64,000 nucleotides of DNA from Robertmurraya sp. FSL R5-0851 (GCF_038002965.1 NZ_JBBOOE010000002.1:124001-188000), one strand, 5' to 3'. Counted from the first letter of the stretch, positions 51,486 to 61,166 are shown. Notes: generated from the sequence alone by a model not told the origin. Translations and numbers: made by a program.

Positions 51486-52430
51486 ATGAGTATAATTAGG
51501 GGTTTAGGTAAGTTTGCTGGAAAAACAGCTGGTTTTGTAGTAGGAAAGCCTATTGAGGCCTTTGGTAAGGTATCAGGTATTGATTTAATAGAAGATATCG
51601 GAAAAGGAGTGCAGCAAGCTTCTGAATTTGCTGGTGATACCGTTGGACAAGTAGCTTATGGAGCAGTAAATACAGTTACGGGCATCATTAAAGAAGATCC
51701 TTCCCAACGAGATAAGGGATTAGGCGACATGGGTAATGCGGTTTCTAGGACAGCTAAAGGAGTAGTTGAGACGGTCAAGCATACCATTCATAACGGTTCA
51801 GATGTTGTAGGTGGAGTGATTGATGGAGACAATGATCGAATTAAAAGAGGCGCTGCATCCCTTGTAAAAACTGTTGCTATAGGAGCATTAGCTGTGGGAG
51901 TTGTCGATCTAGTTGATGGAGCGGATGGAGTGGTTTTAGCCGATTCTCCAACAGATACACCAATTGATTCAGACTCAACACCATTAGTAGATAATGATAC
52001 TAACCGATTAGAAGGAAATATTAATGAAGATTTAGCGGGTTCTGAACATCCAGAAACAGGTGTACCTTTTGTTGAAAAAACCGTTACTCTTCCAGATGGA
52101 GAAAGCGTAACTGGTGTATTCCCAATATTCGAATCTAATTTTGATGTTACTATTGATGAAAGTCTATACCTTCAGTCAGACTACGTTCAATTTAGCTATG
52201 CTAACGTAGAACTCTATGAAGCTATTCAAGCTGATCCTTCCCTTGCAGAAGAGCTAGGACTAACAGACACCGACATACAGGCTCTTAGTAATGGAGACAC
52301 TCCTGAAGGATATACATGGCATCATAATGAGCAGCCTGGACTTCTTCAACTTGTAAATCAAGAGGAACATGCAAATACCGGACACACAGGCGGGAGGGAG
52401 CTTTGGGGTGGAGGTAGTGAAAATAGGTAA
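51486..52430 (+). CDS. Toxin-like nuclease with C-terminal WHH (HNH/EndoVII) domain
   Basis: The first 150 residues are glycine/alanine-rich and helical (RGLGKFAGKTAGFVVGKPIEAFGKVSG ... AIGALAVGVVDLVDGADGV), a membrane-interacting or packing region. An acidic linker follows. The C-terminus (PEGYTWHHNEQPGLLQLV ... HANTGHTGGRELWGGG) is the WHH nuclease toxin domain used by polymorphic toxins. No signal peptide is present. No immunity gene is co-transcribed, because a terminator follows directly. Confidence 0.8.
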   Translation: MSIIRGLGKFAGKTAGFVVGKPIEAFGKVSGIDLIEDIGKGVQQASEFAGDTVGQVAYGAVNTVTGIIKEDPSQRDKGLGDMGNAVSRTAKGVVETVKHTIHNGSDVVGGVIDGDNDRIKRGAASLVKTVAIGALAVGVVDLVDGADGVVLADSPTDTPIDSDSTPLVDNDTNRLEGNINEDLAGSEHPETGVPFVEKTVTLPDGESVTGVFPIFESNFDVTIDESLYLQSDYVQFSYANVELYEAIQADPSLAEELGLTDTDIQALSNGDTPEGYTWHHNEQPGLLQLVNQEEHANTGHTGGRELWGGGSENR

Positions 52431-52444
52431 TTAATCATTAACCA

Positions 52445-52470
52445 AGCCCCTCATATTTGAGGGGCTTTTG
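52445..52470 (+). terminator. Intrinsic terminator
   Basis: AGCCCCTCA pairs with TGAGGGGCT followed by TTTG, 14 bases after the toxin-like gene. Confidence 0.85.
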
Positions 52471-52557
52471 CTCGGAAATAAAAACTTATTTGTTCTTTTA
52501 ATTTAGTTAAATGCGGTATAATTTGGTAACCCCACACTTGTTAAAGGAGAAAAAATA

Positions 52558-53502
52558 ATGGTTAAATTCGGAAAAAATGGAAGGGTAATAGGGCAACGTG
52601 ATGTAATAAACAGAAAACTGGACCACGATATTAAACAGGCATTAAACCGTATTGCAGAACCAATAGAAATGCTAGTCGATTACGGTACATACATTCCCGA
52701 TATTGTTAAAGCCAACTCCGAGTTTAATGAATATGATATTTCATTTGTAACGTTATTTTCTGAGTTTTTAACTTCGTTAGATAGTATTGTCATTTTGATA
52801 CAAAAAGGTAGCGGAGATGCGATAAAACCGCAACTACGTACAATGTTCGAGCAAAAGCTATCTATTGAACGGATGATACACTTAGGTATAAGGAAAGGTT
52901 CCTTAGCTTACCAAGTTACGTCTGCTAAGAAGCGTATCAAAGTCTATAAACAATTAGATCCAAACACGCAACAAGGGATAGCCTTTAGAAAAAAGTTGGG
53001 AGAATTGGCGGTGCTTATACCCAATAAAAGTAATAACATCGAAATTGCAGGTCTCGAAAAATTATTAGCAGAGGAACCGTTTAAGGAAGTAAATGAAGAG
53101 TACGAAAGGTACGTTAAAGCTAAAAATAAAAAGAACCCGAATTGGTACAACTTATATTCAGACGATAAAATTACCACCCTTGAACAATTAGCGGTTGAAC
53201 TAGATAGACAAAGTCAATACGAATTATTATATCGGGATTTGTCTAGCTATGTACACGGTAACGGTTCGATAGGTCGATTAGTTAGGTATAGTGAGGGCAT
53301 AAGCCTGAACCCTACTATAAGGCAATTTACGAACATTCCCACGCTTGCTATTCACACAATAATGTTAGTTTACGAATTATACCGCTATATCTTAGAAGAG
53401 TTTAGTGAAAGTGAAGGTAAAGCGTTTGTGGATTGGTATGATATGGTGCTTAACGATAAAGTTGTGAACATAAGTAATACTACTTTTAATTTGACTTATT
53501 AG
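52558..53502 (+). CDS. DUF5677-like helical protein
   Basis: AAAGGAG precedes ATG 52558, and a TATAAT box lies near 52519. The 314-residue protein is helical, with AIKPQLRTMFEQKLSIERMIHLGI and a later YRDLSSYVHGNGSIG block. This is the pattern of DUF5677, which is distantly HEPN-like. Its role is unknown. It is adjacent to but not in the same transcript as the WHH nuclease. Confidence 0.68.
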   Translation: MVKFGKNGRVIGQRDVINRKLDHDIKQALNRIAEPIEMLVDYGTYIPDIVKANSEFNEYDISFVTLFSEFLTSLDSIVILIQKGSGDAIKPQLRTMFEQKLSIERMIHLGIRKGSLAYQVTSAKKRIKVYKQLDPNTQQGIAFRKKLGELAVLIPNKSNNIEIAGLEKLLAEEPFKEVNEEYERYVKAKNKKNPNWYNLYSDDKITTLEQLAVELDRQSQYELLYRDLSSYVHGNGSIGRLVRYSEGISLNPTIRQFTNIPTLAIHTIMLVYELYRYILEEFSESEGKAFVDWYDMVLNDKVVNISNTTFNLTY

Positions 53503-53998
53503 TTATTAAAGAGATTACCGAATTTAATTAAGTCTATTTCATTATTACGATAGCGTATCGCTACCCGTTTTTTTTTATATATTTAGTGTAGCAATATTTG
53601 CTTTCAATAGGCTAAGGTTGTTAACTTCGAAACTATGAGTATATAAATATTTAACAGAGGGAATAATGACTGTATGACCATGTTAAAGATGAGGGATATG
53701 AAATGACTGCACAGGAAAAAAGATTGCTTTATAAAACTTCCAGTATACTTGGTAAAGATACTAGCGGATTAACCCCCGAATTTTGGACAATAACTCTCTT
53801 ATTCTTTCATTTCCTCAGTTTTTTATTTTATAGATTTCTTTCATTATTCTTCAAAAAGGCCATGTTGCTTGACATGGAGCCTCTGCGGGCATGATTCTCC
53901 TGCCAAGAAGCCAGCTGTTTTACAACATTGGCATCGCCGAACGAGGCTATCATGCCCGCCACTCCAAATCAAGCTGATGCTTTGAATGAATACATCCA

Positions 53999-54871
53999 TT
54001 ACACCCGAACCTCCTTGATCACCAATGAATCTTGTTTTTGATAGAATTCCTTTGGTGACAAATCTAGTATACTAGAATGCATACGTCTCTCGTTGTAGAA
54101 CTCCATAAAATTCATGACTTCTTGATATGCTTCTGTGTAGGTTTCAAACTGCCATCTGGATAGGCAATCGTCCTCAAAAATGCGATGGAAAGACTCAATA
54201 TGAGCATTCATATTTGGTGTTCTTGGTGGAATTCTTTCGTGCTCAATTTTGGAATCTTCACAAAACTTTTCAAAAGTATGGGAAATAAACTGCGGTCCAT
54301 TGTCTGTTCGGATTACAGGTTTTTCCAATTCGTCATATTGTTGGCGTTTTAATAATGCCCTTTTCAGTGTCTGTTTGACATCATCTCCAGTGCAGCTTAA
54401 TCCCATATGATAGGTAATGATGCCCCTGTCATAAACATCGATGATGGACATGACAAAGAAAAAGCGATCCTCACCTTCGATAAAGCCATATTTAATGTCA
54501 GCTTCCCATAGCTGATTAGATCTTGTAATAATGCGATTTCTTGCTAGTTTCCTAGGGTATGAGACTTTCTTTTGGCGCTGTGGGCGTAAGATGCCCAATT
54601 CTTTACAAATCCGGTATACTTTTTTCTTGTTAATTTTAAGTTTGTATTTTCGCCTTAAGACCTTAGTGAGTTTGCGATAACCATAGTTATAGCAATCACC
54701 GGCAATCTCTTCTAGTAGAAATTCTTTAATCTGTTCGTCTGATATCTTTTGACCGTCCTCTTGGATCGAATAACCTGGTGCTGGACGTCCCTCACTTACT
54801 TTTTTCTCCTCAACACGATAATTCTTTTGATAATAGTATGTGGATCGAGGAATACCTATGATTTTAAGCAC
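53999..54871 (-). CDS. IS3-family transposase OrfB
   Basis: The protein is identical to that encoded at 43597-44469, with the full DDE core (ADIKYG, RTDNGPQF, ESFHRIFEDD). It is produced as an OrfAB fusion. Confidence 0.95.
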   Translation of the reverse strand: MLKIIGIPRSTYYYQKNYRVEEKKVSEGRPAPGYSIQEDGQKISDEQIKEFLLEEIAGDCYNYGYRKLTKVLRRKYKLKINKKKVYRICKELGILRPQRQKKVSYPRKLARNRIITRSNQLWEADIKYGFIEGEDRFFFVMSIIDVYDRGIITYHMGLSCTGDDVKQTLKRALLKRQQYDELEKPVIRTDNGPQFISHTFEKFCEDSKIEHERIPPRTPNMNAHIESFHRIFEDDCLSRWQFETYTEAYQEVMNFMEFYNERRMHSSILDLSPKEFYQKQDSLVIKEVRV

Positions 54872-54909
54872 CTTTGAAATCGAGTAGCCTTTTTGAATCC
54901 ATTTGTTAG

Positions 54910-55221
54910 CTACTTCATGCTTTTCAGCAAGTGAGGGTTTTTCTTTTTTATAAGATCCCTCAGGATCGCTATTTCAAGGTCTTTTTCACCTAATAACATT
55001 TTAAGTTTTTCATTTTCTTTGGATAATTCTTTGGAGTCTATATCTGGCAGCACAGCCACATCTACTTCACCAAATTTACCATCTTTGTATTCACGAACCC
55101 AGCGACTAACCATATTGGGATTCAGATCATACCGGCGAGCTACAAGGGTATTCTTCCCTGTGTCTTGGGCTTCCTTGATGACTTGTAATTTAAATTCTTT
55201 AGAATGTTTTATTCGTTTCAT
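54910..55221 (-). CDS. IS3-family transposase OrfA
   Basis: Identical to the OrfA at 44508-44819, including the A-AAA-AAG frameshift site near its end (54943-54949 on the minus strand). Confidence 0.93.
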   Translation of the reverse strand: MKRIKHSKEFKLQVIKEAQDTGKNTLVARRYDLNPNMVSRWVREYKDGKFGEVDVAVLPDIDSKELSKENEKLKMLLGEKDLEIAILRDLIKKKNPHLLKSMK

Positions 55222-55449
55222 GATGTCAGCCTCCTTGGTACATTAAGCAGTATAATAAATATTACTCTTATTGTCCAAGTTCATTTTGGGGCTTATGAGC
55301 TAGTCAGATGAGGTTAAATGATATTATCGAGGAACTAGTAAATGTGATTGAACAAAAAGATAAGTACAAAGAAGAAAATCGGGTTACTCAGTATTAATAA
55401 CGAAGTGGATAATGATTAAATATCAAGCGTTTTATAATGGACTAGAAGT

Positions 55450-55480
55450 AAGGCTCTTCCTAAAAAGGAGAGCCTTAGAT
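55450..55480 (+). terminator. Intrinsic terminator
   Basis: AAGGCTCT pairs with AGAGCCTT, downstream of the interrupted 51-residue ORF. A short T-rich stretch follows. Confidence 0.65.
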
Positions 55481-55560
55481 TATGCCCTTCAATGTTTATA
55501 TAACGTTAATATGATAGAATACTAATAAATATCAAATTTTTGTGAATAGAGGGAATTGAT

Positions 55561-56118
55561 ATGAGTACGGATATATTTATGTTTGCCGAAGTAAAAACAA
55601 ACGGTTGCTGGGAAGCGGTATGTGATCCAAATGACTCTGATAATTATGATGATTGGATTTTTACAAGGGGCCAAGATTATCCGTTTTTCGCAGTATTAGC
55701 TGGTGTACGAAACTATGAAGGTTATGAACCGATTTCTAATCCGAAGGGATTGCCAAAAGAAGCCTCTTTTATTATTAGAAGGGAATCTCAAAAAGATAGG
55801 GATATTGCTAGATATCACAGTTATTACACACTCAGTGAGCTTAAAAATTATAATTGGACAGGTTTGCCTAAAATTAAGGGTTACGTAATAAAAGAAGAAT
55901 ATGAGAACGCTATGTCTGAAAATGGGGATAGATTGTACAGCACTTGGAATGAACACATGCTACCTGTTCTTCAGAAACAAGGAAAAGAAGTTATTGAAAT
56001 TTTTGAAAATCCTGCGGAAGAATCAGTTAAAGAAGTAATTCATAATCTGACAGCCATTAAGGAACATTTCAAAGTACAAGAAAATCAAGTACGCATAGTT
56101 TTTTGGTTTATTGGTTGA
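55561..56118 (+). CDS. Unknown protein, phage/plasmid type (185 aa)
   Basis: GAGGG precedes ATG 55561. The start (MSTDIFMFAEVKTNGCWEAV) and the block RGQDYPFFAVLAGVRNYEGYEPISNPKGLPKEAS are the recurring core of a widespread phage protein family without known function. The rest is helical. It is a free-standing gene. Confidence 0.68.
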   Translation: MSTDIFMFAEVKTNGCWEAVCDPNDSDNYDDWIFTRGQDYPFFAVLAGVRNYEGYEPISNPKGLPKEASFIIRRESQKDRDIARYHSYYTLSELKNYNWTGLPKIKGYVIKEEYENAMSENGDRLYSTWNEHMLPVLQKQGKEVIEIFENPAEESVKEVIHNLTAIKEHFKVQENQVRIVFWFIG

Positions 56119-56126
56119 CTCTAAGG

Positions 56127-56239
56127 GTGAGGGGCAACAATTAGGGCATTCCTCTTTAGAGACAACTATGATATACACTCACATTAAAAACGGAGATTTA
56201 AAAACAGTTATTAATAAATTCAATATACCAAAAGCCTAA
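56127..56239 (+). pseudogene. Tyrosine recombinase C-terminal remnant
   Basis: Translation gives GQQLGHSSLETTMIYTHIKN and a short tail to a stop at 56239. This is the His and nucleophilic Tyr end of a phage-type integrase. No matching upstream part exists. Confidence 0.85.
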
Positions 56240-56393
56240 AATAAATAATCTGTTATATTTCGAGAATTCACAAGATATTTAGTATTTTTGTGTCATAGTT
56301 CCAGTATTATTGTGTCACTCTCAGATCACGCTGAAGTAAAAGATCTTATGATAATAAATTTTTATTAAATTAAAATTGGGGGTAAGTATCGAT

Positions 56394-56792
56394 ATGAAAA
56401 TGTCAAAAATGATTAAGCCGCTAATAATACCGGTAGCAGGAATTCTTGGTTATGCTTTAATAAAGAGGAAAAAGTCATCTAGTGTGGTTTCCGACATAGC
56501 CCAAGCTGTCTCTGATTCTACTAATAATCCAGAAAAGACATTTGCTGGATTGAATGAAAGTGAATTAAATGAGTTAGCCAAAAATACATCCAGAGGTTTG
56601 AGAGCGGTAATTGTTGATAACGTGTTAGAGTATTGGTTTAAGTCTCGTTCTGGTAAACAAACCGCTACTGCGAAAATTGAATTGGATTCGGCAGGAAAGC
56701 CAATAATTACTTTTAATCCGCATTATGGTACTGCTAACTCACCGCATTTTTTTATAGAAAATTTGAGGAATGCTATGAAGAAAGACAATTAG
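56394..56792 (+). CDS. Small anchored protein of unknown function (132 aa)
   Basis: ATG 56394 follows TTGGGGGTA. A short N-terminal hydrophobic segment (IKPLIIPVAGILGYALI) and a basic patch (KRKKSS) precede a soluble domain ending ITFNPHYGTANSPHFFIENLRNAMKK. No family is recognised. Confidence 0.6.
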   Translation: MKMSKMIKPLIIPVAGILGYALIKRKKSSSVVSDIAQAVSDSTNNPEKTFAGLNESELNELAKNTSRGLRAVIVDNVLEYWFKSRSGKQTATAKIELDSAGKPIITFNPHYGTANSPHFFIENLRNAMKKDN

Positions 56793-56930
56793 ATATTTAT
56801 GTCCCGTGAAATACTCGGGAATGAAAATACTGATTTGAAGCCTGCAATTTTGCGGATGTTTTCTTATCACAATGGGCTTAAACTGATATCAGAGGTTTAG
56901 GCGTTTTTTTAGTAAAATTTATCAAGGGAA

Positions 56931-56959
56931 TTGAAAATTTTCTGAAAATGTGCTATAAT
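56931..56959 (+). promoter_or_regulatory. Consensus sigma-A promoter
   Basis: TTGAAA (56931-56936) and TATAAT (56954-56959) are spaced by 17 bases. It drives the small membrane peptide unit at 57081. Confidence 0.85.
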
Positions 56960-57080
56960 TTAAAAGCAATTTGCTAGTTATGTTTTTAGTCCAGTGGTTA
57001 GTGCGTTTGGTACGCTACCGTTTATCTGTTTAGTTTTGTGTATGATAATTAGTGCTACGATTGCACTGGAGGTGTTGCCA

Positions 57081-57185
57081 ATGAAAACTAACAAGTATTT
57101 CAACGCTAGTAAAACCATTGGAACAGGAATATTGATTAATTTTGCAAGTGATTTAATTAAGGTAGCCGTACTAGCACTGGCCTAA
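57081..57185 (+). CDS. Small hydrophobic peptide (34 aa), possible type I toxin
   Basis: ATG 57081 follows TGGAGGTG. The peptide (MKTNKYFNASKTIGTGILIN...) ends in a membrane helix. The frame is also open upstream to GTG 56994, where SAFGTLPFICLVLCMIISAT could be a holin-like helix, so a 63-residue form is possible. A strong promoter, short leader and closely following hairpins give it the look of a type I toxin or regulatory peptide. Confidence 0.45.
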   Translation: MKTNKYFNASKTIGTGILINFASDLIKVAVLALA

Positions 57186-57199
57186 GAACATAAAAACGT

Positions 57200-57228
57200 A
57201 ACTTCTTCCTGAGGGGGAGAAGTTTTTT
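57200..57228 (+). terminator. Intrinsic terminator
   Basis: AACTTCT pairs with AGAAGTT followed by TTTTT, 15 bases after the small peptide. Confidence 0.8.
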
Positions 57229-57317
57229 GTTATCAATCATTTTCGCGTTAAATATCTGTTTAACGAATTGTTGGAAAGAAGAGTTTAAATTTGATATATG
57301 ATATAATTAATAAAAGA

Positions 57318-57360
57318 AAAAGCCCAGGCAGGCATTCGCTCAGACACTGGACTTTTCTTT
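57318..57360. ncRNA. Short hairpin RNA or bidirectional terminator
   Basis: AAAAGCCCAG pairs with CTGGACTTTT (one wobble). There are T-runs on both strands, and a TATAAT-like box lies at 57300-57305. It could be a tiny RNA, or the end of an antisense RNA facing the peptide gene at 57081. Confidence 0.45.
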
Positions 57361-57434
57361 ACGTTTTAATGTTTATTAGTATAAAATCATTCTAAGATAT
57401 AATTTTTAATTTGTCAATAAAGGAGCTCTTGAAA

Positions 57435-59219
57435 TTGGAAAGCAAATTAAATAATTCAATATTAATATCCACCTTTAATATTACTAATGATGCAGAGATG
57501 CTATTTATTCAAAAGTGGCGTGAGATGTTCTTCTTTAAAACTATAAACACTTACCAAGTTAAGTTAAGAAACACTCATTCAATTCTTGAAGAAATTAAAG
57601 ATGTACTGGAATACATAAAAAAGGACATAATTTCCCCTTCCAATATCCATGAGCTTATTGCCGAATGTCGAAAACACTTAGAAAAAGATATTTGTTTAAG
57701 GAAACACCATCCCGATTTACTTAACTCTTTGTTAAGAGGTTTAAAAGGCATTAAAAAAAATGAAACTGAAAAATCTGATACATTAAGGTTAGAGTACAGA
57801 TTAAAATATTCTCTAAATATTATATCCAGTAGCTATCTTGATTTAATTATTGGTGAACTCGAAAACTCAATTACAAATAATGATTTAACAAACATTGAAC
57901 ATCTTACTGATGTTTTAGGAACAGAATTAATTAATAATGGATGGTCTTCTAGAAGTTTGCACCGCTTAGTTAAAGTGTACTTTTTGAATAAAAGTAATCA
58001 ACAACCCTTTAGTAATAAATGGGAAGAATTTAAAAGCGCAATAAAATCCAGACGAGGGATTTTCCATTGTCATTATAAGTTAGATCAAAATCAATCTATT
58101 GAAAACCTTATGCATGCAGGCCTTAGTGTTTTAAGCGGAAGTGAAATCCTTTCTTCTTTTAATAATGTTGACCCTAATCATTTTGATATAAATGCATTTT
58201 ACATTCAAATTATTTCGGAAGCTTATATTGAGGACATTCATTCAGCTGTATACACAAGCACAAATCAACTATCTGAAAAAATATCATTGTTAAGTTATTA
58301 CGAAATACCAATAACAAATTTTACACACTGTGTAGTAATAATGCCTGATGAAGAGAGAGTCACAAGTTACGAATTAAAATCAAAGGAATTAATCTACGAC
58401 AATATAGACAGTGAAAGCATAGAAACTACTAAAGAAATTTTTTAAAATACGTCTATTGATACTGAAACAAAGAATAGGATTAATACCTTTTTTAGACAGT
58501 ATAATTTATCCGTAGAATCACTATCTGTTGAAACTACGTATTCAAATTTATGGACTTCAATAGAATCTTTATTAGTAACAGGTCATTACGAAACTAATAT
58601 TGAGCACATAAAAAAAATCGTACCATCTATTTTATGCTCCAGGTATATTCAGCGGATCTTAAAGAACTTCCTATATGATTGTAAAAGAGCAGGAGTAATC
58701 ATCTCTACTAATAATGGAACTAGTTTAAACATTCATGAGCCCTCACAAGATGACTTAGAAGAACTTTTTGATTTGTTAACTGATCCAGCTGCCTCAAGCA
58801 ACTTAGTTTCTGGAATCTCGGATTATACCTTATTATCTCAAAGATGCCAGGAAATAATTTCTGCTCTTGAAAATAGTAAAACTTTGTTTGATTTTATTTC
58901 AAACCATTATAAAACAACTAGTTGGCATATCCAAAGAATATATAGAATAAGAAATAACCTGGTTCATGCTGCCTTTGTTGAAAGAGATATTAACTTAATT
59001 ATTGACCATTTAAACTTCTATATTAGATCAACAATTTCAGTACTAATAGATAGATTACACGGATTTCAATTTAACAATCTTGGAGAGATTTTTATGGCAA
59101 TCGAGGACAATTATTTTTCTTTAATAGCCGTTCTAGAAGAAAACATTAAGAACTCTAGTCGAGGAAATATTCTTTTCTATGATAAAGATATGGTTTTCAA
59201 AGGACCAATCTTTATTTAG
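57435..59219 (+). pseudogene. HEPN-like protein gene interrupted by in-frame TAA
   Basis: TTG 57435 follows AAAGGAG. The frame runs to TAA at 58443-58445, and the same frame then stays open to TAA at 59217-59219. The ancestral protein would be about 594 residues. The C-terminal part contains IYRIRNNLVHAAFVERDINLI, where RNNLVH is the RxxxxH active-site motif of HEPN ribonucleases (ApeA-like). The 5' part is helical and unassigned. HEPN proteins often act in abortive phage defence. With the stop, the nuclease part is lost unless there is readthrough. Confidence 0.68.
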
Positions 59220-59222
59220 GTA

Positions 59223-59256
59223 AGAATTAGTAAAAATTGTTTTTTACTAATTCTAT
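59223..59256 (+). terminator. Intrinsic terminator
   Basis: AGAATTAGTAAAAA pairs perfectly with TTTTTACTAATTCT. The region 59257-59443 has one more hairpin (GTCAAA...TTTGAC, about 59349-59379) and no gene. Confidence 0.8.
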
Positions 59257-59443
59257 AGAAAAGTTGTTGGTGAACTTTTTATACATTGGCTAACTGTCGT
59301 TTTTATTAATATTCTTCGTGTCATTCTATAAGTATTTTTGTATTACTTGTCAAAGGGGAGCAATGCTCTTCTTTTGACCTCGTTGACGGAATAAAAATAA
59401 CTTCATATAATATCAATTTAATGCAGCTAATTTCATAATTAAA

Positions 59444-59483
59444 AGAAGTCACCGCTACTTTCGCAAAAGTAGCGGTGACTTCT
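59444..59483. terminator. Strong bidirectional hairpin
   Basis: AGAAGTCACCGCTACTTT pairs perfectly with its complement around a four-base loop. It ends the leftward gene at 59484. Confidence 0.85.
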
Positions 59484-59672
59484 TTAATTTTTTATACCCC
59501 TTTGGAAGTGGTTCATTTCTGCTATTTCAGATATATATTGATAATTATCAATCATATTCCTAAGTGCCTCACCATCAGAAATTGGTAGATTCGGGTCGTC
59601 TAACCTTTTTAGTAAATTTTCGATTTTAATTGCTAAGTGACGCTTTATTTCAAAATAATTCAAAAGTTCCAC
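59484..59672 (-). CDS. Small helical protein (62 aa)
   Basis: GTG 59672 has AAAGGAAAGGG upstream. The peptide (MELLNYFEIKRHLAIKIENL...) is helical and mostly hydrophilic. It ends at a strong hairpin. No function is known. Confidence 0.55.
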   Translation of the reverse strand: MELLNYFEIKRHLAIKIENLLKRLDDPNLPISDGEALRNMIDNYQYISEIAEMNHFQRGIKN

Positions 59673-59898
59673 CCTTTCCTTTTCTTGTTTAATATTTACT
59701 TCCTTACATTCTAAAAAATAAAGATGAAGAGTCTTTGCAGAAATAGTAGCAATTGAGTGAACATTGATTATAGGTTTTGAAAGTTAATCTAAAAAATATG
59801 GTCACTGCTTAAATTTCATAAAGTATTCAAGTTTTTTCGTTAAATTCTGCAAAAAATTATGAGATCTTATTTTTATAAAATTCTATGGGGTGACAGAA

Positions 59899-60411
59899 AT
59901 GACAAAGGCTAAAAAGATTCTAGGTTTAATTCTTTTATTTGGAATTACAAGTTTAATAAGTTACTTTGCGATAATAACAATCGTTGGAGAAAAGCCAAAG
60001 GTTGAAAAGAAAGTAGTAGAAGAAGTTCAAACTGAAACAAGTCAAGTGAATAAGGGTAATAATGAGATAACAAAAACAGACAACCAAGGAGAAGTTACAA
60101 TTAGTGTCACTCCATTACTTGAAAAAAGCGATGAAGAAAATTATGTATTCCTAGTAGAAATGAACACGCATTCGGTGGACTTATCAGAATTTGACTTAGA
60201 CAACCTTACAGAAATTTCAATTGGGCAAAATGAAGAAGTTGGTAGTATTACTTGGGAACCATCCACTACTGAAAGTCATCATACTGAAGGATATATAAAA
60301 GTGAACGGAAACTGGAAGAGTGAGTTTCCATTTTTAGAATTGAAATTAAATAACATTAATGGGGTAAAGTCTAGAACATTTAAGTGGCTTCAGGAGGAGA
60401 TTAGTCAATAA
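59899..60411 (+). CDS. Membrane-anchored extracellular protein (170 aa)
   Basis: ATG 59899 follows GGGGTG. One N-terminal membrane helix (ILGLILLFGITSLISYFAIITIV) precedes an acidic linker and a beta-rich domain (GEVTISVTPLLEKSDEENYVFLVEMNTHSVDLSEFDL ... WEPSTTESHHTEGYIKV). A HxxE-type pair is present but too weak to assign. Function is unknown. Confidence 0.62.
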   Translation: MTKAKKILGLILLFGITSLISYFAIITIVGEKPKVEKKVVEEVQTETSQVNKGNNEITKTDNQGEVTISVTPLLEKSDEENYVFLVEMNTHSVDLSEFDLDNLTEISIGQNEEVGSITWEPSTTESHHTEGYIKVNGNWKSEFPFLELKLNNINGVKSRTFKWLQEEISQ

Positions 60412-60444
60412 GATTTGAAAGCATCCAGAGGGGATTTAGATAAA

Positions 60445-60470
60445 AAAAGGGACTAATAAAAGTCCCTTTT
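60445..60470. terminator. Bidirectional terminator
   Basis: AAAAGGGACT pairs perfectly with AGTCCCTTTT between convergent genes. Confidence 0.88.
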
Positions 60471-60491
60471 CCTTAAAAATGAAAAGATACT

Positions 60492-61166
60492 TCAGTTAGT
60501 AGTGTCTTGAAGTGAATGCCAACGGTACCCAACACCCCATACAGTAATAAGATGCAAATCTACTGGATATGCTGCGTCCCTCATTTTGCCCCTTATATTT
60601 CTGATATAGGAATGTAAAGTTTTTGAGTCCACCTTATCTTTGTTCCCCCACACAGCTAAAACGAGCTCTTCATTTGTAAACACTTTTTCAGGTTTTTGTA
60701 GAAGGACCCCAATTATATTGAACTCTTTCGGGGCCAGCGGTATTACTTTTTGCTGGTATTTTAGCTCTAATAATCTCTTGTCCCATACTAATTGGTTTAA
60801 TTCAACTATTTGTTTGTCGTTTCCAGATCGTCTTAAAACTGCTTCTATACGGGCACTAAATTCTTCTTGATAAACGTTACCATATAAATAATCATCTGCC
60901 CCCATATTAAGAGATTTAATCCCTTCCTCTTTACTTCCTATTATGGACTTAACGATGATAGGAGTATTTGAAAATTCTCTAATTTGCATACATAAGTGGA
61001 CGGGGTTTGGATCTATAATAATGATAAGTTCAACTGAGCCCTTCTTAATAAGGGCATATGCGTCTTCTAAAGATTCTTTTGTAATAATTAAATAATTTCC
61101 ATGTAAGTGTAGATAATATTCTACACTGATTTTCTGTACATCTCCTATAAAAAGTATAGTTGCTAT
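60492..61166 (-). CDS. OmpR-type response regulator with ATA start
   Basis: The C-terminal winged helix is complete (PLAPKEFNIIGVLLQKPEKVFTNEELVLAVWGN ... HSYIRNIRGKMRDA). The receiver domain is present only if translation begins at ATA 61166, which sits where ATG should be, after AGGGGTGAG: (M)ATILFIGD ... LIIIIDPNP (phospho-acceptor Asp). That gives the normal length of 224 residues. One acidic-pocket Asp is replaced (FIGD instead of VDD). The first in-frame ATG (60989) would remove half the receiver. No histidine kinase gene is adjacent. Confidence 0.72.
   Translation of the reverse strand: MATILFIGDVQKISVEYYLHLHGNYLIITKESLEDAYALIKKGSVELIIIIDPNPVHLCMQIREFSNTPIIVKSIIGSKEEGIKSLNMGADDYLYGNVYQEEFSARIEAVLRRSGNDKQIVELNQLVWDKRLLELKYQQKVIPLAPKEFNIIGVLLQKPEKVFTNEELVLAVWGNKDKVDSKTLHSYIRNIRGKMRDAAYPVDLHLITVWGVGYRWHSLQDTTN

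Larger units (their letters stand above)
53765..55299 (-). mobile_element. IS3-family insertion sequence, copy 2 (1535 bp)
   Basis: Target duplications CTAG lie at 53761-53764 and 55300-55303. The sequence appears identical to copy 1 except for one silent base in OrfB (G44431 versus A here). The two insertions are therefore recent and could recombine with each other across 10.4 kb. Confidence 0.95.
53703..55397 (+). pseudogene. 51-residue ORF interrupted by IS3 copy 2
   Basis: The left part (53703-53764, MTAQEKRLLYKTSSILGKDT) and right part (55304-55397, starting SQMRLNDIIEELVNVIEQ) join in frame once the element and one CTAG are removed. The restored peptide is helical and charged. Function is unknown. 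Confidence 0.6.
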
